64,000 nucleotides of DNA. It comes from Herminiimonas sp. CN (GTDB lineage Bacteria > Pseudomonadota > Gammaproteobacteria > Burkholderiales > Burkholderiaceae_D). Numbering within the stretch: the first letter of the stretch is position 1; the number at the start of each line of letters is the position of its first letter. Below the pieces are notes generated by a model that was given only the letters and a program-made list of their open reading frames with translations, searched no databases and was not told the origin of the DNA. The position numbers and the translations under genes were made by a program. Shown one piece after another: positions 40,226 to 51,669 of this stretch. The DNA lies in the NCBI RefSeq assembly GCF_000622895.1, contig NZ_AVCC01000005.1:16708-80707 (forward strand), written 5' to 3'.

Positions 40226-41003
40226 CATCGACAAGAGCAAGGTCAGTGCCGCTTTCGACCGCGCCGCCGGCGCCTACGACGCGATGGCGCAATTTCAGCA
40301 CCAGGTCTGCGAGCGGCTGGCTGCAACCCTGCCTGATATGGAAAACGATCGGAAACCGGCGCGCATCCTCGACGGCGGCTGCGGCACCGGTTACGGTGCC
40401 AGCCTGCTGCGCCGGCACTGGCCCGAGGCGCTGGTGGTCGGCTGCGATCTGGCGCCGGAAATGGCGCGCAAGACGCTGGCGCGCGGCATCGCCAGCGTCT
40501 GCGGCGATCTGGAGCGCCTGCCGTTCGCCGGCGCCAGCTTCGATCTGGCCTGGTCCAGCCTGGCGCTGCAATGGTGCCAGCCGGCGCTGGCCTACGCCGA
40601 ACTGCAACGGGTGCTCACGCCCGGCGGGCTGCTGCTGTTTTCCACGCTGGGGCCGGGCACGCTGCACGAACTGGAAAGCGCCTTCGCCGGCATCGACACG
40701 CACCGCCGCGTGCTGCCGTTCGCCGCCGCAAGCGAAGTCGAGGCGGCACTGGCCGCCGCCGGTTTCGAACAAATTCAAATCGGCAGCGAAAACTGGGTCA
40801 CGCGTCACCGCGACTTCAAGGCCCTACTAGCCAGCATCCGCGGCATCGGCGCCAACCAGATCGGCGGCAACCGCCGTCGCGGCATGATGGGCAAAACCGC
40901 ATGGCAAGCCGCGCAAGCACGCTATGAAGCGCTGCGCGATGACGACGGCCTGCTGCCGGCGACGTATGAAGTGGTGTTTGGTTGTGCAGCCAGACAAAAC
41001 TGA
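40218..41003 (+). CDS. bioC: malonyl-ACP O-methyltransferase
   Basis: BioC methylates malonyl-ACP to start pimelate synthesis. The 261-residue SAM-dependent enzyme begins SKVSAAFDRAAGAYDAMAQF, typical of BioC, and has ILDGGCGTGYGASLL (SAM site) and LAWSSLALQWC. It overlaps bioH by eight bases. No bioA, bioD or bioB is present in the window, so the pathway is completed elsewhere. Confidence 0.93.
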   Translation: MPDIDKSKVSAAFDRAAGAYDAMAQFQHQVCERLAATLPDMENDRKPARILDGGCGTGYGASLLRRHWPEALVVGCDLAPEMARKTLARGIASVCGDLERLPFAGASFDLAWSSLALQWCQPALAYAELQRVLTPGGLLLFSTLGPGTLHELESAFAGIDTHRRVLPFAAASEVEAALAAAGFEQIQIGSENWVTRHRDFKALLASIRGIGANQIGGNRRRGMMGKTAWQAAQARYEALRDDDGLLPATYEVVFGCAARQN

Positions 41004-41123
41004 TTATCGACCGATCAATTGACGAAATAACACCTGGACCAGTAGACCCGAGGTCCCGAGCGATGCAGCGGGTACAATTCCCGATCCGTCTCATGACGCA
41101 CTTCCGCTTGAAAGATACCTACG

Positions 41124-41567
41124 ATGGCTCGCCTGAAACTTGCATTCCCCGAAGACCAATACTGCTATTCGACCCTGCTCACAGTCCGGACTACCGATAT
41201 TAATTACGCCAACCACCTGGGCAATGACTCGATGATTTCGATGATTTCGGAGGCGCGAGCGCGCTTCCTCTTTGAGTTTGGCGTTGAAGATATCCAAAGC
41301 GATGGCACCGGCATCATTGTCACCGACCTTGCCACCGCCTATAAAGCGGAAGCGCACGCACGCGACCAGCTGCTGTTTGAGGTCGGCGTGATGGATTTCA
41401 ACAAATATGGCGGCGACATCATCTTTCGCATCACCCGCCCGCATGACAATGCGCTGGTGGCCATGGCCAAATACGGCTTCGTCTTCTTCGACTACAAAAA
41501 CGCGCAGGTAATACCGATGCCAGACACATTTCACCGCAGGTTTGCGAAGGTCAACTGGCTCGATTGA
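41124..41567 (+). CDS. hotdog-fold acyl-CoA thioesterase (4HBT family)
   Basis: The 147-residue protein has the hotdog-fold pattern: VRTTDINYANHLGNDSMIS with the DxNYxxHL box, then a long helix SEARARFLFEFG. This group includes 4-hydroxybenzoyl-CoA thioesterases and YbgC. It would hydrolyse an acyl-CoA or acyl-ACP. GAAAG lies upstream of the ATG. It is 120 bases past bioC. Confidence 0.83.
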   Translation: MARLKLAFPEDQYCYSTLLTVRTTDINYANHLGNDSMISMISEARARFLFEFGVEDIQSDGTGIIVTDLATAYKAEAHARDQLLFEVGVMDFNKYGGDIIFRITRPHDNALVAMAKYGFVFFDYKNAQVIPMPDTFHRRFAKVNWLD

Positions 41568-41674
41568 GGCGCAGTTCCTGCAAGGCCAGCCGCCTGCGGC
41601 AGGCGCACTGCGCTTAGGCGCCCAGATGCGGCTTGCGCACCGGGCCGCGCTCAATCACGATTATGATGGTGGTG

Positions 41675-41750
41675 TGGGGTATCTGTAAAAATACCGTATT
41701 TACCGCATGATTTCATTGCCGAGTTGAAAGTACAAACACCGGTATATTTT
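41675..41750 (+). repeat. 76-bp intergenic repeat, copy 3
   Basis: It begins TGGGGTATCTGTAAAAATAC, has CCGCATGATTTCATTGC in the centre and GGTATATTTTC near the end. Most of it aligns with copy 4 with one gap. It lies between the convergent thioesterase and rpoD genes, 25 bases from the rpoD stop. Confidence 0.75.
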
Positions 41751-41774
41751 CAATATCGGCAATCCCCTGCTGCT

Positions 41775-44468
41775 TTAATTAGCCCCCATGAAGGACTTGA
41801 GCTTGTCCGAGCGCGATGGTTGGCGCAGTTTGTTCATCGCCTTGGCTTCGATCTGGCGGATGCGTTCGCGGGTTACGTCGAACTGCTTGCCGACTTCTTC
41901 CAGCGTGTGATCGGACGACATTTCGAGGCCGTAGCGCATGCGCAGCACCTTGGCCTCGCGCGGGGTCAGCGAGTCCAGCACGTCCTTGACCACGTTGCGC
42001 ATCGATGAATAGAGCGCGGCATCGACCGGCGCTACGGTGTGGCTATCCTCGATGAAGTCGCCGAGTTGCGAATCGCTGTCGTCGCCCATCGGGGTTTCCA
42101 TGGAAACCGGTTCCCTGGCGATTTTCATGATTTCGCGGATTTTCACTTCCGGCATGTCCATCTTTTCCGCCAGCAGCGCCGCGTCCGGTTCGGCGCCGGT
42201 GGCCTGCAGCACCTGGCGCGCGATCCGGTTCATCTTGTTGATGGTTTCGATCATGTGCACCGGCACCCGGATGGTGCGCGCCTGGTCGGCGATCGAGCGG
42301 GTGATGGCCTGGCGGATCCACCAGGTGGCATAGGTCGAGAACTTGTAGCCGCGGCGGTATTCGAACTTGTCGACCGCTTTCAGCAGGCCGATATTGCCTT
42401 CCTGGATCAGATCGAGGAATTGCAGGCCGCGATTCACGTATTTCTTGGCAATCGAGATCACCAGCCGCAGGTTGGCTTCGGTCATTTCGCGCTTGGCCCT
42501 GCGGGTGCGCATTTCACCGGCCGACATCTGCTTGTTAATGCTACGCAAGTCCGGCAGCGGCAACGCGACCCGCGTTTGCAGGGCGATCAGCTTGTTTTGC
42601 AATTCCCTGACTGCCGGCGCCTGCCGCCCCAGCGCCAGGCTATACGGGTATGCACAGTCGACTTCGCGGTCGACCCAGCCCAGATCGGTTTCGTTGCCGG
42701 GGAATACCTTGATGAAGTGGGTGCGTGGCATGCCGCACTTGCTGACCACGATTTCCAGCAGTTGTTTTTCAATGTGGCGTACCTGCTCGACTTGCCCGCG
42801 CAGCGTATCGCACAGTTTTTCGACCACTTTGGCGGTGAAGCGGATGCCCAGCAACTGGTACGAGATCACGGCCTGCGCCTGGTTGTAGGCGTCGGATTTA
42901 TACGCGCCGTTATCGTTGGCGGCGCGCATGATGTCGAACTGGGCCGCGATGATCGCGAATTTGGCCAGCGCGGTTTTTTTCAGCTGGACGATCTGCTCGC
43001 TGCTAAAGCCTGCTGCGCCGCCGATGCCGCCGCTGCTGGATTCCTCCTCATCAACTTCGTCGTCGGCCTCATCCTCATCGTCTTCGTCCTCGTCTTCGTC
43101 CGCGCCGGCCGCAACCGGATGGTCGTTGGATGTCTCGGGGTCGACCAGGCCATCGACGATGTCGTCGATTTTGATGTCATCGCTGGCAATTTTTTCCGCG
43201 GCGGCAAGAATTTCGGCAATCGTGATCGGACAGGCTGAAATGGCCTGGATCATGTCTTTCAGGCCGTCTTCGATGCGCTTGGCGATTTCAATTTCGCCGG
43301 CGCGGGTGAGCAGTTCGCGCGCGCCCATTTCGCGCATGTACATGCGCACCGGATCGGTGGTGCGGCCGAAATCCGAATCGACTGTCAGCAATGCCACCTC
43401 GGCGCCGGCTTCGGCCTCGTCATCGCTGGCGACGGTGGCTACATTGTCGGTCAGCAACAGCGATTCGGCATCCGGCGCCTGCTCGTAGACCGCGATCCCC
43501 ATGTCGTTGAAGGTGCTGATGATGGCTTCGATGGCTTCCGGATTGAAAATATTTTCCGGCAAATGATCGTTGATTTCGGCATTAGTCAGGAAGCCGCGCT
43601 CCTTGCCGAACTTGATCAGCGCCAGCAGCTTGATGCGGCGCTGCGCCAAATCCTCGGCGGTCGCCGCGGCATCGGCCGGGCAGGCATCCTTGAGCAAGGC
43701 CTTTTCTTTCGCGCTGCTGCTTCTCGCCTTGGCGGCCGATTTCAGCTCGGAGCGCTCGACTGCGTTCAGCGCGGCAATTTCTTCATTCTCGGGCTGGTAT
43801 TCCTTCGGCTTGCGTCCGCGTTTTCCCGGCACCTTGACCGATGGCAGGAAATACCCGGAAGTATCGATCGCCGCCAGCGCGGCAGCATCGGTGGTTTGCC
43901 TGACGAGCTGGCTTGCCACCGGCGTTGGGCTGGCCGGCGGCTGGGCGCTCATTTCCGATGGCACGATAACGGTTTTGGCCCGGGCTTTCTTGACGACGGC
44001 CGCTGCCTCGGCAGGCGTTGGCGCGGATTCGGGAACCGGTTGCAGCTCTGCGCCCGGCACGATCATGGTTTTTGCCCTGACCTTCTTGACGATGACCGGG
44101 ACTTTGCTGATCGCTGGCATGACTGGCAATTCGAAGGCAGGTTCGGATTCGGATGCGGTTTCCAGCGCAATTTCTGGCGCTGCAGCGGCCTCTGCGACCG
44201 GCGCTGGCGCGCTTGCAATATCGGCAACCGCAGCGACTTGCGCCGCTTCGCCCCCCCCGGACGCAGCAGGAATTTCAGGTACCTCAGGGGCAGCAGCCGG
44301 CTCCGCTTTCAGCGCCAGCCTGGAGCGCCTGGTGACGACCACGACCTTATTGGGCAGCTCCGCATTTTCCAGCACATGGGTCAGCGTTGTTTTTGGCAGC
44401 GTCAATGGCGTTGCCACCCGCCTCTCGGTTTTAGTAATGAGCGTCAGTGTTTTGGAAGTATTTTTCAT
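41775..44468 (-). CDS. rpoD: RNA polymerase sigma factor RpoD (sigma-70), with long N-terminal extension
   Basis: The C-terminal 680 residues are a standard housekeeping sigma factor. Region 1.1 is near 270-340 and an acid loop [17 protein letters not shown] lies near 480. Region 2 has [18 protein letters not shown], and region 4 has [18 protein letters not shown]. The protein is 897 residues against about 750-800 in related bacteria. The first 215 residues are alanine/proline/valine-rich and contain an internal repeat, [13 protein letters not shown] (127-139) and [13 protein letters not shown] (159-171). The ATG at 44468 lacks a strong ribosome binding site, so a later start is possible, but the frame is open throughout. 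Confidence 0.92.
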   Translation of the reverse strand: MKNTSKTLTLITKTERRVATPLTLPKTTLTHVLENAELPNKVVVVTRRSRLALKAEPAAAPEVPEIPAASGGGEAAQVAAVADIASAPAPVAEAAAAPEIALETASESEPAFELPVMPAISKVPVIVKKVRAKTMIVPGAELQPVPESAPTPAEAAAVVKKARAKTVIVPSEMSAQPPASPTPVASQLVRQTTDAAALAAIDTSGYFLPSVKVPGKRGRKPKEYQPENEEIAALNAVERSELKSAAKARSSSAKEKALLKDACPADAAATAEDLAQRRIKLLALIKFGKERGFLTNAEINDHLPENIFNPEAIEAIISTFNDMGIAVYEQAPDAESLLLTDNVATVASDDEAEAGAEVALLTVDSDFGRTTDPVRMYMREMGARELLTRAGEIEIAKRIEDGLKDMIQAISACPITIAEILAAAEKIASDDIKIDDIVDGLVDPETSNDHPVAAGADEDEDEDDEDEADDEVDEEESSSGGIGGAAGFSSEQIVQLKKTALAKFAIIAAQFDIMRAANDNGAYKSDAYNQAQAVISYQLLGIRFTAKVVEKLCDTLRGQVEQVRHIEKQLLEIVVSKCGMPRTHFIKVFPGNETDLGWVDREVDCAYPYSLALGRQAPAVRELQNKLIALQTRVALPLPDLRSINKQMSAGEMRTRRAKREMTEANLRLVISIAKKYVNRGLQFLDLIQEGNIGLLKAVDKFEYRRGYKFSTYATWWIRQAITRSIADQARTIRVPVHMIETINKMNRIARQVLQATGAEPDAALLAEKMDMPEVKIREIMKIAREPVSMETPMGDDSDSQLGDFIEDSHTVAPVDAALYSSMRNVVKDVLDSLTPREAKVLRMRYGLEMSSDHTLEEVGKQFDVTRERIRQIEAKAMNKLRQPSRSDKLKSFMGAN

Positions 44469-44732
44469 TGCTTAAAAAGCAAGTCTGAACTGACTTGCTT
44501 ACTTTCATGTACGAGGTAAATGTCCGCCGATCCACTCAAGGGGAAACGGAGGAGCGGGTTATGCGATGCTGTGCCAAGGCTGGCGCAAGCGATCAGGCGC
44601 TTGCCGCCGAAGACGCGCCGTCAACCGGTATTCATTGGGTGGGTGAAGATTGACTGCCACTTGTGCCTGCTGGATATGCTGATATCCGGTTCGAATCATA
44701 AAATGCCAAATTCCCGGGATATTTCTGGAATT
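44469..44732. promoter_or_regulatory. region upstream of rpoD
   Basis: This stretch should hold the leftward rpoD promoter; I cannot pick a convincing one. dnaG, the frequent rpoD neighbour, is absent. A GGTTCGAATC at about 44691 imitates a tRNA T-loop but has no stem. Confidence 0.4.
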
Positions 44733-44758
44733 AAAAAAGCCCGCCGGTGAAAGCGAGC
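44733..44758 (-). terminator. terminator downstream of yihY
   Basis: On the minus strand GCTCGC and GCGGGC pair (one G-T pair) around an eight-base loop, followed by six thymines. It separates yihY transcription from rpoD. Confidence 0.65.
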
Positions 44759-44914
44759 TGCAAAATCATTGCCAGAAAGGGGAATAACGAAAGGTCGGCA
44801 TTATACGACAATCACTCCCGGATTTTCAGACTTGCCTCCGGCATGCCAACCAGCAGCACCGCCCTCAAGCCGCACTCCCCTCCCCAGACCGATTCGGAAG
44901 ATCGCCAACAAAAT

Positions 44915-44990
44915 AGGGGTATATATAAAAACATCGGCTTTCATGCATATATTCATTGCAACATGAAAAAATACAGCAATAAGTATATTT
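44915..44990 (+). repeat. 76-bp intergenic repeat, copy 4
   Basis: It begins AGGGGTATATATAAAAACAT and ends AAGTATATTT, with GAAAAAATAC at positions 51-60. TGCA at 30-33 can pair with TGCA at 43-46. The last two bases belong to the stop codon of yihY. Confidence 0.8.
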
Positions 44991-46257
44991 AGGATTCAGA
45001 TTTCGAAAAATGCTCTGCCAAGGTCTCGCCCAAGCCTTGCTCGACCGCCGTCTCGACCTGCCGCGCCAGCGCCGCGTCGCCGGCCGGGTCGAATACGAAC
45101 ATCCGGTATACATCGGCCAGCGCCAGTTGTTGCGGATTGGCGACCAGCACCCAGTTATCGAAGCCTTCCGCACTGCGCCGGCCCCAGCGCGCACCTTTGG
45201 CCTGGTCCGGCTTGACGCGTCCGACCCAGTTGGCGTCGTGCATGGCTTGCAGCAGGCGCTCGATCTCCTCGAACCCCAGCCGCGTCTGGCGCCGGATGGT
45301 CAGGGTATCGACCACCGCGGTGCCGCCGGAAACCCGCGCCCGGTACAGCACTTCGATGACGGCCATCGCATCGACAAAAGCGCTGCCGGGCGCGGCGACA
45401 TGCCACCAGCGCTCATATTTCACGATCGGCAGCGATGCGGCCAGCACCGCGCCGGACAGGGTGATGAGCCAGCACAGATAAATCCACAGCAAGAAAATCG
45501 GTATCGCCGCCACCGCCCCGTACACCAGCGTGTAGGTCGGCGACTGGCTGACGAAGCCGGCAAACAGGCGCTTGACGATCTCGAACGCAATCGCCGCGAC
45601 CAGGCCGCCCCAGGCGGCGTCGCGCCAGTCGACCGGCCGGTTCGGCACCATCACGTACAGCAGGGTGAACGCGCCGGTGGTAAACAGGATCGACACCAGC
45701 GTATAAAACACCGCGCCGATGAAAGGCACGCTGGCCACCACACCGCTGGTGGCAGTAAACAAGTACGAGGTCAGCGTCATCGACACGCCGATCAGCAGCG
45801 GGCCCAGCGTCACCACCGCCCAGTACACGGTCACCCGCTGGGCGAACGGGCGCTGGGTCCTGACGCGCCAGATGTCGTTCAGGGTGCGGTCAACCGTCAT
45901 CATCATCAGCACTGCAGTCACGATCAGCAGCACCGCGCCGGCCGCCGACAGGCTCTTGGCCTTGGTCGCGAACTGGGTCAGATAGCCGAGTATGGTGTTC
46001 GATATCGAGGACGGAATCAGGCTGCCGGCCAGATAGGATTCGAGCGCGGCGCGGAAGGTATTGAACAGCGGGAAAGTGGTAAAGATCGCCAGTGCAATCG
46101 TCAGGATCGGCACCAGCGCCAGCACGGTAGTGTAGGTCAGGCTGCCGGCCACCTGCGACAGCCGTTCTTCATGCAGGCGGTTGCGGGCGAAGCGGAACAG
46201 GTTGCGCAAGTCGGACCAGGACATGCCGCGCAGGATCGATAGGTTTTTCAGGGGCAT
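44989..46257 (-). CDS. yihY: YihY/BrkB family inner membrane protein
   Basis: The 422-residue protein has six hydrophobic segments in the first 290 residues. It has the family patterns QVAGSLTYTTVLALVPILTI and PIFLLWIYLCWLITLSGAVL, followed by a winged-helix-like soluble tail. The family was once called RNase BN by mistake; its function is unproven. The start at MPLKNLSIL is chosen from family length; a longer frame would overlap the divergent wrbA start, and no good ribosome binding site marks either. Confidence 0.82.
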   Translation of the reverse strand: MPLKNLSILRGMSWSDLRNLFRFARNRLHEERLSQVAGSLTYTTVLALVPILTIALAIFTTFPLFNTFRAALESYLAGSLIPSSISNTILGYLTQFATKAKSLSAAGAVLLIVTAVLMMMTVDRTLNDIWRVRTQRPFAQRVTVYWAVVTLGPLLIGVSMTLTSYLFTATSGVVASVPFIGAVFYTLVSILFTTGAFTLLYVMVPNRPVDWRDAAWGGLVAAIAFEIVKRLFAGFVSQSPTYTLVYGAVAAIPIFLLWIYLCWLITLSGAVLAASLPIVKYERWWHVAAPGSAFVDAMAVIEVLYRARVSGGTAVVDTLTIRRQTRLGFEEIERLLQAMHDANWVGRVKPDQAKGARWGRRSAEGFDNWVLVANPQQLALADVYRMFVFDPAGDAALARQVETAVEQGLGETLAEHFSKSES

Positions 46258-46345
46258 CAGGAGCAATGAAGTAAGTGGTTGCCGGCAGCCGCGGCCAAAC
46301 GGCTGCAGCCCGGCTGCAACCGGCCCTGCCAACTGCCGACGATGA

Positions 46346-47366
<1,021 letters not shown>

Positions 47367-47370
<4 letters not shown>

Positions 47371-48773
47371 ACGACTTTCTCACCCTGTGCCGCGCCGCGC
47401 TCGGCGCCAATTATGTGCTGACCGGAGCGGCCGATACCGCTGCGTACTTGACTGACTGGCGCGGCCGCTTTACCGGCCGCGCGCTGGCCGTGGTGAAACC
47501 CGGCTCGACGGCCGAAGTCGCCGCCGTGGTCAAACTGTGCAATCAGTTCAAGGTGCCGCTGGTGCCGCAGGGCGGCAATACCGGGCTGGTGCTGGGCAGC
47601 GTGCCGGACGACAGCGGTGCCGCCATCGTGCTGTCGCTGACGCGCCTGAACCGGATTCGCGCAATCGATACGCAGAACAACACCATCACGGTCGAAGCCG
47701 GCTGCATCCTGGAAAACCTGCAGCAAGCGGCAAGTAGCGCAGAACGCCTGTTCCCGCTCTCGCTGGCGTCGGAAGGCAGCTGCACCGTCGGCGGCAATCT
47801 TTCCAGCAATGCGGGCGGCACCGCCGTGCTGCGCTACGGCAATACGCGCGAACTCTGCCTCGGCCTCGAAGTCGTGACCGCCCAGGGCGAAGTCTGGGAT
47901 GGCCTGCGCGGGCTGCGCAAGGACAATACCGGCTACGACCTGCGCGACCTGTTCATCGGCGCCGAAGGCACGCTCGGCATCATCACCGCCGCCGTGATGA
48001 AGCTGTTCCCGCAGCCAAAGGCGCAAATCACCGCGCTGGCTGCGCTGGCCACGCCGGCCGACGCGCTGCAGCTGCTGACGCTGGCGCAAGCGCACTGCGG
48101 CGCGGCGCTGACCGGTTTCGAGCTGATGTCGGATTTCTGCCTGCAGCTGGTGACCAAGCATTTTCCGCAGATGCGCCTGCCGTTCGCGGAAAATCACCCG
48201 CAGTACGTGCTGCTGGAATTATCCGACAGCGAATCGGAACAGCATGCGAACGACATGCTGGAAAGCCTGATCGGCGCGGCGCTGGAACAGGAAGTGATTA
48301 CGGACGCCATCGTCGCGGCCTCGATCGCCCAATCCCAGGCGCTGTGGAACCTGCGCGAACACATCTCGCTGGCGCAGGCAGCCGAAGGCAAGAACATCAA
48401 GCACGACATCTCGGTGCCGATCTCGCGCATCGCCGACTTCATCCAAACCACCGATGCGCTGCTGCAGCAGGCAGCGCCCGGCTGCCGGATGGTCACTTTC
48501 GGCCACCTCGGCGACGGCAACCTGCACTACAACGTCTCGCCGCCGCAAGGCATGAACGACCAAGCCTTCATCGCCCGGCAAGACGCGATCAACCTGGTGG
48601 TGCACGACAGCGTGCACGGCTACGGCGGCTCGATTTCCGCCGAGCATGGTCTGGGCGCACTGAAACGCGATGAAATCCGGCGCTACAAATCGGCAGTGGA
48701 AATGCAGATGATGCGAACGCTAAAACAGGCGTTCGACCCTTTGAACCTGATGAATCCCGGCAAAGTCCTGTAA
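47367..48773 (+). CDS. FAD-linked oxidoreductase (D-lactate/D-2-hydroxyglutarate dehydrogenase-like)
   Basis: The 468-residue protein has an FAD_binding_4 domain (PQGGNTGLVLGSVPD, EGSCTVGGNLSSNAGGT) and a C-terminal FAD-oxidase domain ending SAEHGLGALKRDEI. It is of the GlcD/D-lactate dehydrogenase group, and the length fits D-2-hydroxyglutarate dehydrogenase-like enzymes. It would oxidise a D-2-hydroxyacid. Exact substrate cannot be told. Confidence 0.86.
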
Positions 48774-48783
48774 CGGAAAACCC

Positions 48784-49215
48784 ATGTCAAAATTGCTCGT
48801 ACTGACGTTGCTGTGCGCGGTATCGCTACCGGCATCCGCCATTTACAAGTGCACATCCGGAACGCAGATCACTTACAGCGACACCGCGTGCATCAACGGC
48901 AGCGGCAGCACCCTCCAGACCGGCGACACGCTTTCCGCGGAAACGGCCCAGGACGCGCGCCAGCGCCTGACGGCAGACAAGGCCGAGCTCAATCGATTGC
49001 GCAACGGGCGCAAAAAAGAAGAGGCCAGCGAGGAACGCGCTCATGAAAAATACGCCCGCACCGCCACCGCCAAGCGCAAGCGCTGCGTCGCGCTGGAACA
49101 ACGCCAGCGCTGGGCCAGGGAAGATGCCGCAACCGCGGGCAAGAAAGCCATGGCGAAGGCCCACAGCAAAGCGCAGCGTGCGGCGGAAAAGTACGCGCTC
49201 GAGTGCGGAAAATAA
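48784..49215 (+). CDS. exported DUF4124-like protein
   Basis: The 143-residue protein has a signal peptide ending in LPASA. A short domain follows with IYKCTSGTQITYSDTAC, resembling DUF4124, and then a charged, helical, coiled-coil-like tail with two more cysteines. It starts ten bases after the oxidoreductase and probably shares its transcript. Function unknown. Confidence 0.75.
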   Translation: MSKLLVLTLLCAVSLPASAIYKCTSGTQITYSDTACINGSGSTLQTGDTLSAETAQDARQRLTADKAELNRLRNGRKKEEASEERAHEKYARTATAKRKRCVALEQRQRWAREDAATAGKKAMAKAHSKAQRAAEKYALECGK

Positions 49216-49246
49216 ACCGCATTCCGCGCGACATTATGAAAAAACA

Positions 49247-49322
49247 GGGAGTATGACTAAAAACATAGCATATTCCGCATACAAAAAAAGCGGCACTTAA
49301 AAATACAGATAGCAGTACGCTT
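49247..49322 (+). repeat. 76-bp intergenic repeat, copy 5
   Basis: It begins GGGAGTATGACTAAAAACAT, has CCGC at 29-32 and GCGG at 44-47 exactly as copy 1, TAAAAATAC at 52-60 and AGT at 68-70. It lies between convergent genes, 31 bases after the preceding stop. Confidence 0.75.
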
Positions 49323-49424
49323 CCACGCCATTAATCCGCCGACGAGCGACCCCAGGCGGTTCAGGGCGCAGATCGATCGGGCTTGAATGCGTTCAGTCCC
49401 GGCCCGAAAAAGTGTTCTACTCAC

Positions 49425-50342
49425 TCAATTTTTGGCGTCATTCGCGATTTTGTCACGCCCCGGTGCATTGTCCATCGGCAGAGCCGGCGATGCCTGGGTC
49501 CAGTCGACCATCGAGCCCGGGTAAAGCGCAACGTTCTTCAGGCCGACGACCTCGGACATGGCAAACCAGTTGGTAGCGGCCAAGTGGCCGGTGTTGCAAA
49601 ACGATACCGTCGCTTCCTGTCCTGTGATCCCGGCCAGCGCCGCGACTCTTTTGGCATCTTCGAGCGGCAGGAAAATCGCCGTGCCGGGCTTGAACCATTT
49701 GCCGTTGTCCAGGTTGACCGCATTGCGGATGGTGCCGGCAGCCTTGGCAGCCGGATGGCTCGCATTACCGAGGAAGAATGCGGCAGGGCGGGCATCGACC
49801 AAACGGGTTTGGGGATCATCGATCCGGGACGCCACTTGGTCGCGGCTGGCGATCAGGCTCTGATCGAGTTTCGGCGCATAGGCGCTGGCAGCCACCTTGG
49901 GCACAACCTTGTCTTGCGGCAATGCTGCTGCACTCCAGGCTTGCTCGCCGCCGTTCAGAATCGACAGGTTCTTCAAACCGAGTACCTTAAGCGTCCAGTA
50001 GACCCGTGCCGCCGCGCCAAAATCGGCGCTGTCTTCGCCGCTGGAAACCACTACCGCATGGGTGGCAGGCGTCAGCCCGAGGCTTTGCACCCGCGTGGTC
50101 AGTTGCGGCAACGGCGGCAACTCGCCCGGATTCGAGGCCGGGCCGCGCCAGTTGCCATAAGGCGCCGACAGCGCGCCGGGAATATGGCTGTCTGCGTAAG
50201 CCCGGTCAGTACGCACGTCAATCACGCGAACGGCAGGGTTGCCCAGCAGCGCCTCGAGTTCAGCCGGCGTGACCAGAGGCGTTGCAGCAAAACCGAGGCC
50301 GGCAAAACCCAGTCCGGCCAGAAAAATCGTGAGCTTCTTCAT
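49425..50342 (-). CDS. exported sulfurtransferase with two rhodanese domains
   Basis: The 305-residue protein has a signal peptide (FLAGLGFAGLGFA), an N-terminal rhodanese domain (RVIDVRTDRAYADSHIPGAL) and a C-terminal one with the active cysteine in SFCNTGHLAATNW. It resembles periplasmic thiosulfate or mercaptopyruvate sulfurtransferases. The ATG at 50342 has GAGG eight bases upstream and opens directly into the signal peptide. It is convergent with the exported DUF4124-like gene. Confidence 0.85.
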   Translation of the reverse strand: MKKLTIFLAGLGFAGLGFAATPLVTPAELEALLGNPAVRVIDVRTDRAYADSHIPGALSAPYGNWRGPASNPGELPPLPQLTTRVQSLGLTPATHAVVVSSGEDSADFGAAARVYWTLKVLGLKNLSILNGGEQAWSAAALPQDKVVPKVAASAYAPKLDQSLIASRDQVASRIDDPQTRLVDARPAAFFLGNASHPAAKAAGTIRNAVNLDNGKWFKPGTAIFLPLEDAKRVAALAGITGQEATVSFCNTGHLAATNWFAMSEVVGLKNVALYPGSMVDWTQASPALPMDNAPGRDKIANDAKN

Positions 50343-50458
50343 TTTGATGCCTCGAATGCAAAGAAATAGAGTGCCATTATGGCAAATTCTCATGGATTCA
50401 ATAAACAGCGTGTTCACACAGCACCGAAAGCTGTTCAGTCGATGCGCATCAAACTGTT

Positions 50459-51409
50459 CTATTTTTTGATGTTGCGATACATGCGCTGCGCAATGTTGAC
50501 TGCGAGCAGCACCACGGCGCCGGCCGCGACCCCGACCGCCGCACTTGCCAGCGTCGGCGTCAATGCCGCCAGCGCCGCGCCCGCCACCGGGAGCGTGCCG
50601 GCGCTGTGCGCCAGAGCGTGGATCGCCGCAGTTGCGGCAGGTACGCCGTGGGTCAGGATGCCGCCGCCGACCATGAACATCGCAGCGGTGCCGATCACCG
50701 ACAGGCTCTTCATCATGTACGGTGCAAATACCAGAATGCCGCGGCCGAAACTGCGCTGCATTCTCGACCACATGCCCGCGCCATTTTGCAGCGTCAAATG
50801 CAGCCCGGCGTCGTCCAACTTGACGATGCCGGCTACCAGCCCGTAGACGCCGATGGTCATGACGACCGCAATGATCGAAAGCACCGTGACTTGCTCGCCG
50901 AACGACGCGGCGGCAACCGTACCCAGGGCGATGGCGATGATTTCGGCCGACAGGATGAAGTCGGTGCGCACCGCGCCCTCGATTTTTTCCTTCTCCAGCG
51001 CGACCAGATCGACCACCGGGTCGGCCAGCGCATGCAGCAATTCGACCTGATGGGTATCGTCTTGCTCCTTGCTGTGGATGAATTTATGCGCCAGCTTTTC
51101 AAAGCCCTCGTAGCACAGGAAGGCGCCGCCCAGCATCAGCAGCGGCGTGACCGCCCACGGCGCAAAAAAACTGATGGCAAGCGCCGACGGCACCAGGATC
51201 AGCTTGTTGCGGAAGGAGCCTTTTGCCACCGCCCACACCACCGGCAGTTCGCGCTCGACCTGCACGCCGGTGACTTGCTGCGCATTCAGTGCCAGATCGT
51301 CGCCCAGCACCCCGGCCGTCTTCTTGGCGGCGACCTTGGTCATCAGGCTGACATCGTCAAGAATGCTGGCAATGTCATCGATGAGGGCTAAAAGGCTGGA
51401 TCCTGCCAT
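50459..51409 (-). CDS. yedI: DUF808 family inner membrane protein (YedI-like)
   Basis: The 316-residue protein begins AGSSLLALIDDIASILDDVS and has KTAGVLGDDLALNA and several glycine/alanine-rich membrane helices, the hallmark of YedI/DUF808. Its function is not known. A 260-bp gap with a long inverted repeat separates it from hpf. Confidence 0.88.
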   Translation of the reverse strand: MAGSSLLALIDDIASILDDVSLMTKVAAKKTAGVLGDDLALNAQQVTGVQVERELPVVWAVAKGSFRNKLILVPSALAISFFAPWAVTPLLMLGGAFLCYEGFEKLAHKFIHSKEQDDTHQVELLHALADPVVDLVALEKEKIEGAVRTDFILSAEIIAIALGTVAAASFGEQVTVLSIIAVVMTIGVYGLVAGIVKLDDAGLHLTLQNGAGMWSRMQRSFGRGILVFAPYMMKSLSVIGTAAMFMVGGGILTHGVPAATAAIHALAHSAGTLPVAGAALAALTPTLASAAVGVAAGAVVLLAVNIAQRMYRNIKK

Positions 51410-51554
51410 GCTTGATTTCCTTCAGTGAAAATAATTTTGGGTGCGATGCGCCAGGAAGGCGGCTGCGGCGAAGGCCGGCGTTGCCGAATTGCATGTTCGC
51501 AAGCGTTGCGCATTTTATCTGAATTCAACTGATCGAATCAGCCGCACAAAACGC

Positions 51555-51620
51555 GGCAGCCGGATCGCTGCCCTTGATTCCCGAAGAAAATCAGATATCA
51601 GAGGCGGCAATCCGGCTGCC
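51555..51620. repeat. perfect 11-bp inverted repeat in the yedI-hpf gap
   Basis: GGCAGCCGGAT (51555-51565) and ATCCGGCTGCC (51610-51620) are exact complements separated by 44 bases. The long loop makes a simple terminator unlikely. No gene lies here. Confidence 0.6.
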
Positions 51621-51669
51621 GGCGAAAAACCGCCAAACCGCGGATCAGACGCTCAGCGGTTATTCATCC

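Noticed and set aside
43563..44519. Long open frames opposite the rpoD N-terminus
   Set aside because: They mirror the alanine-rich rpoD leader. No ribosome binding site or family match was seen.
44680..44710. tRNA-like T-loop GGTTCGAATC
   Set aside because: The flanks do not form a T-stem and no anticodon or acceptor arm is present on either strand.
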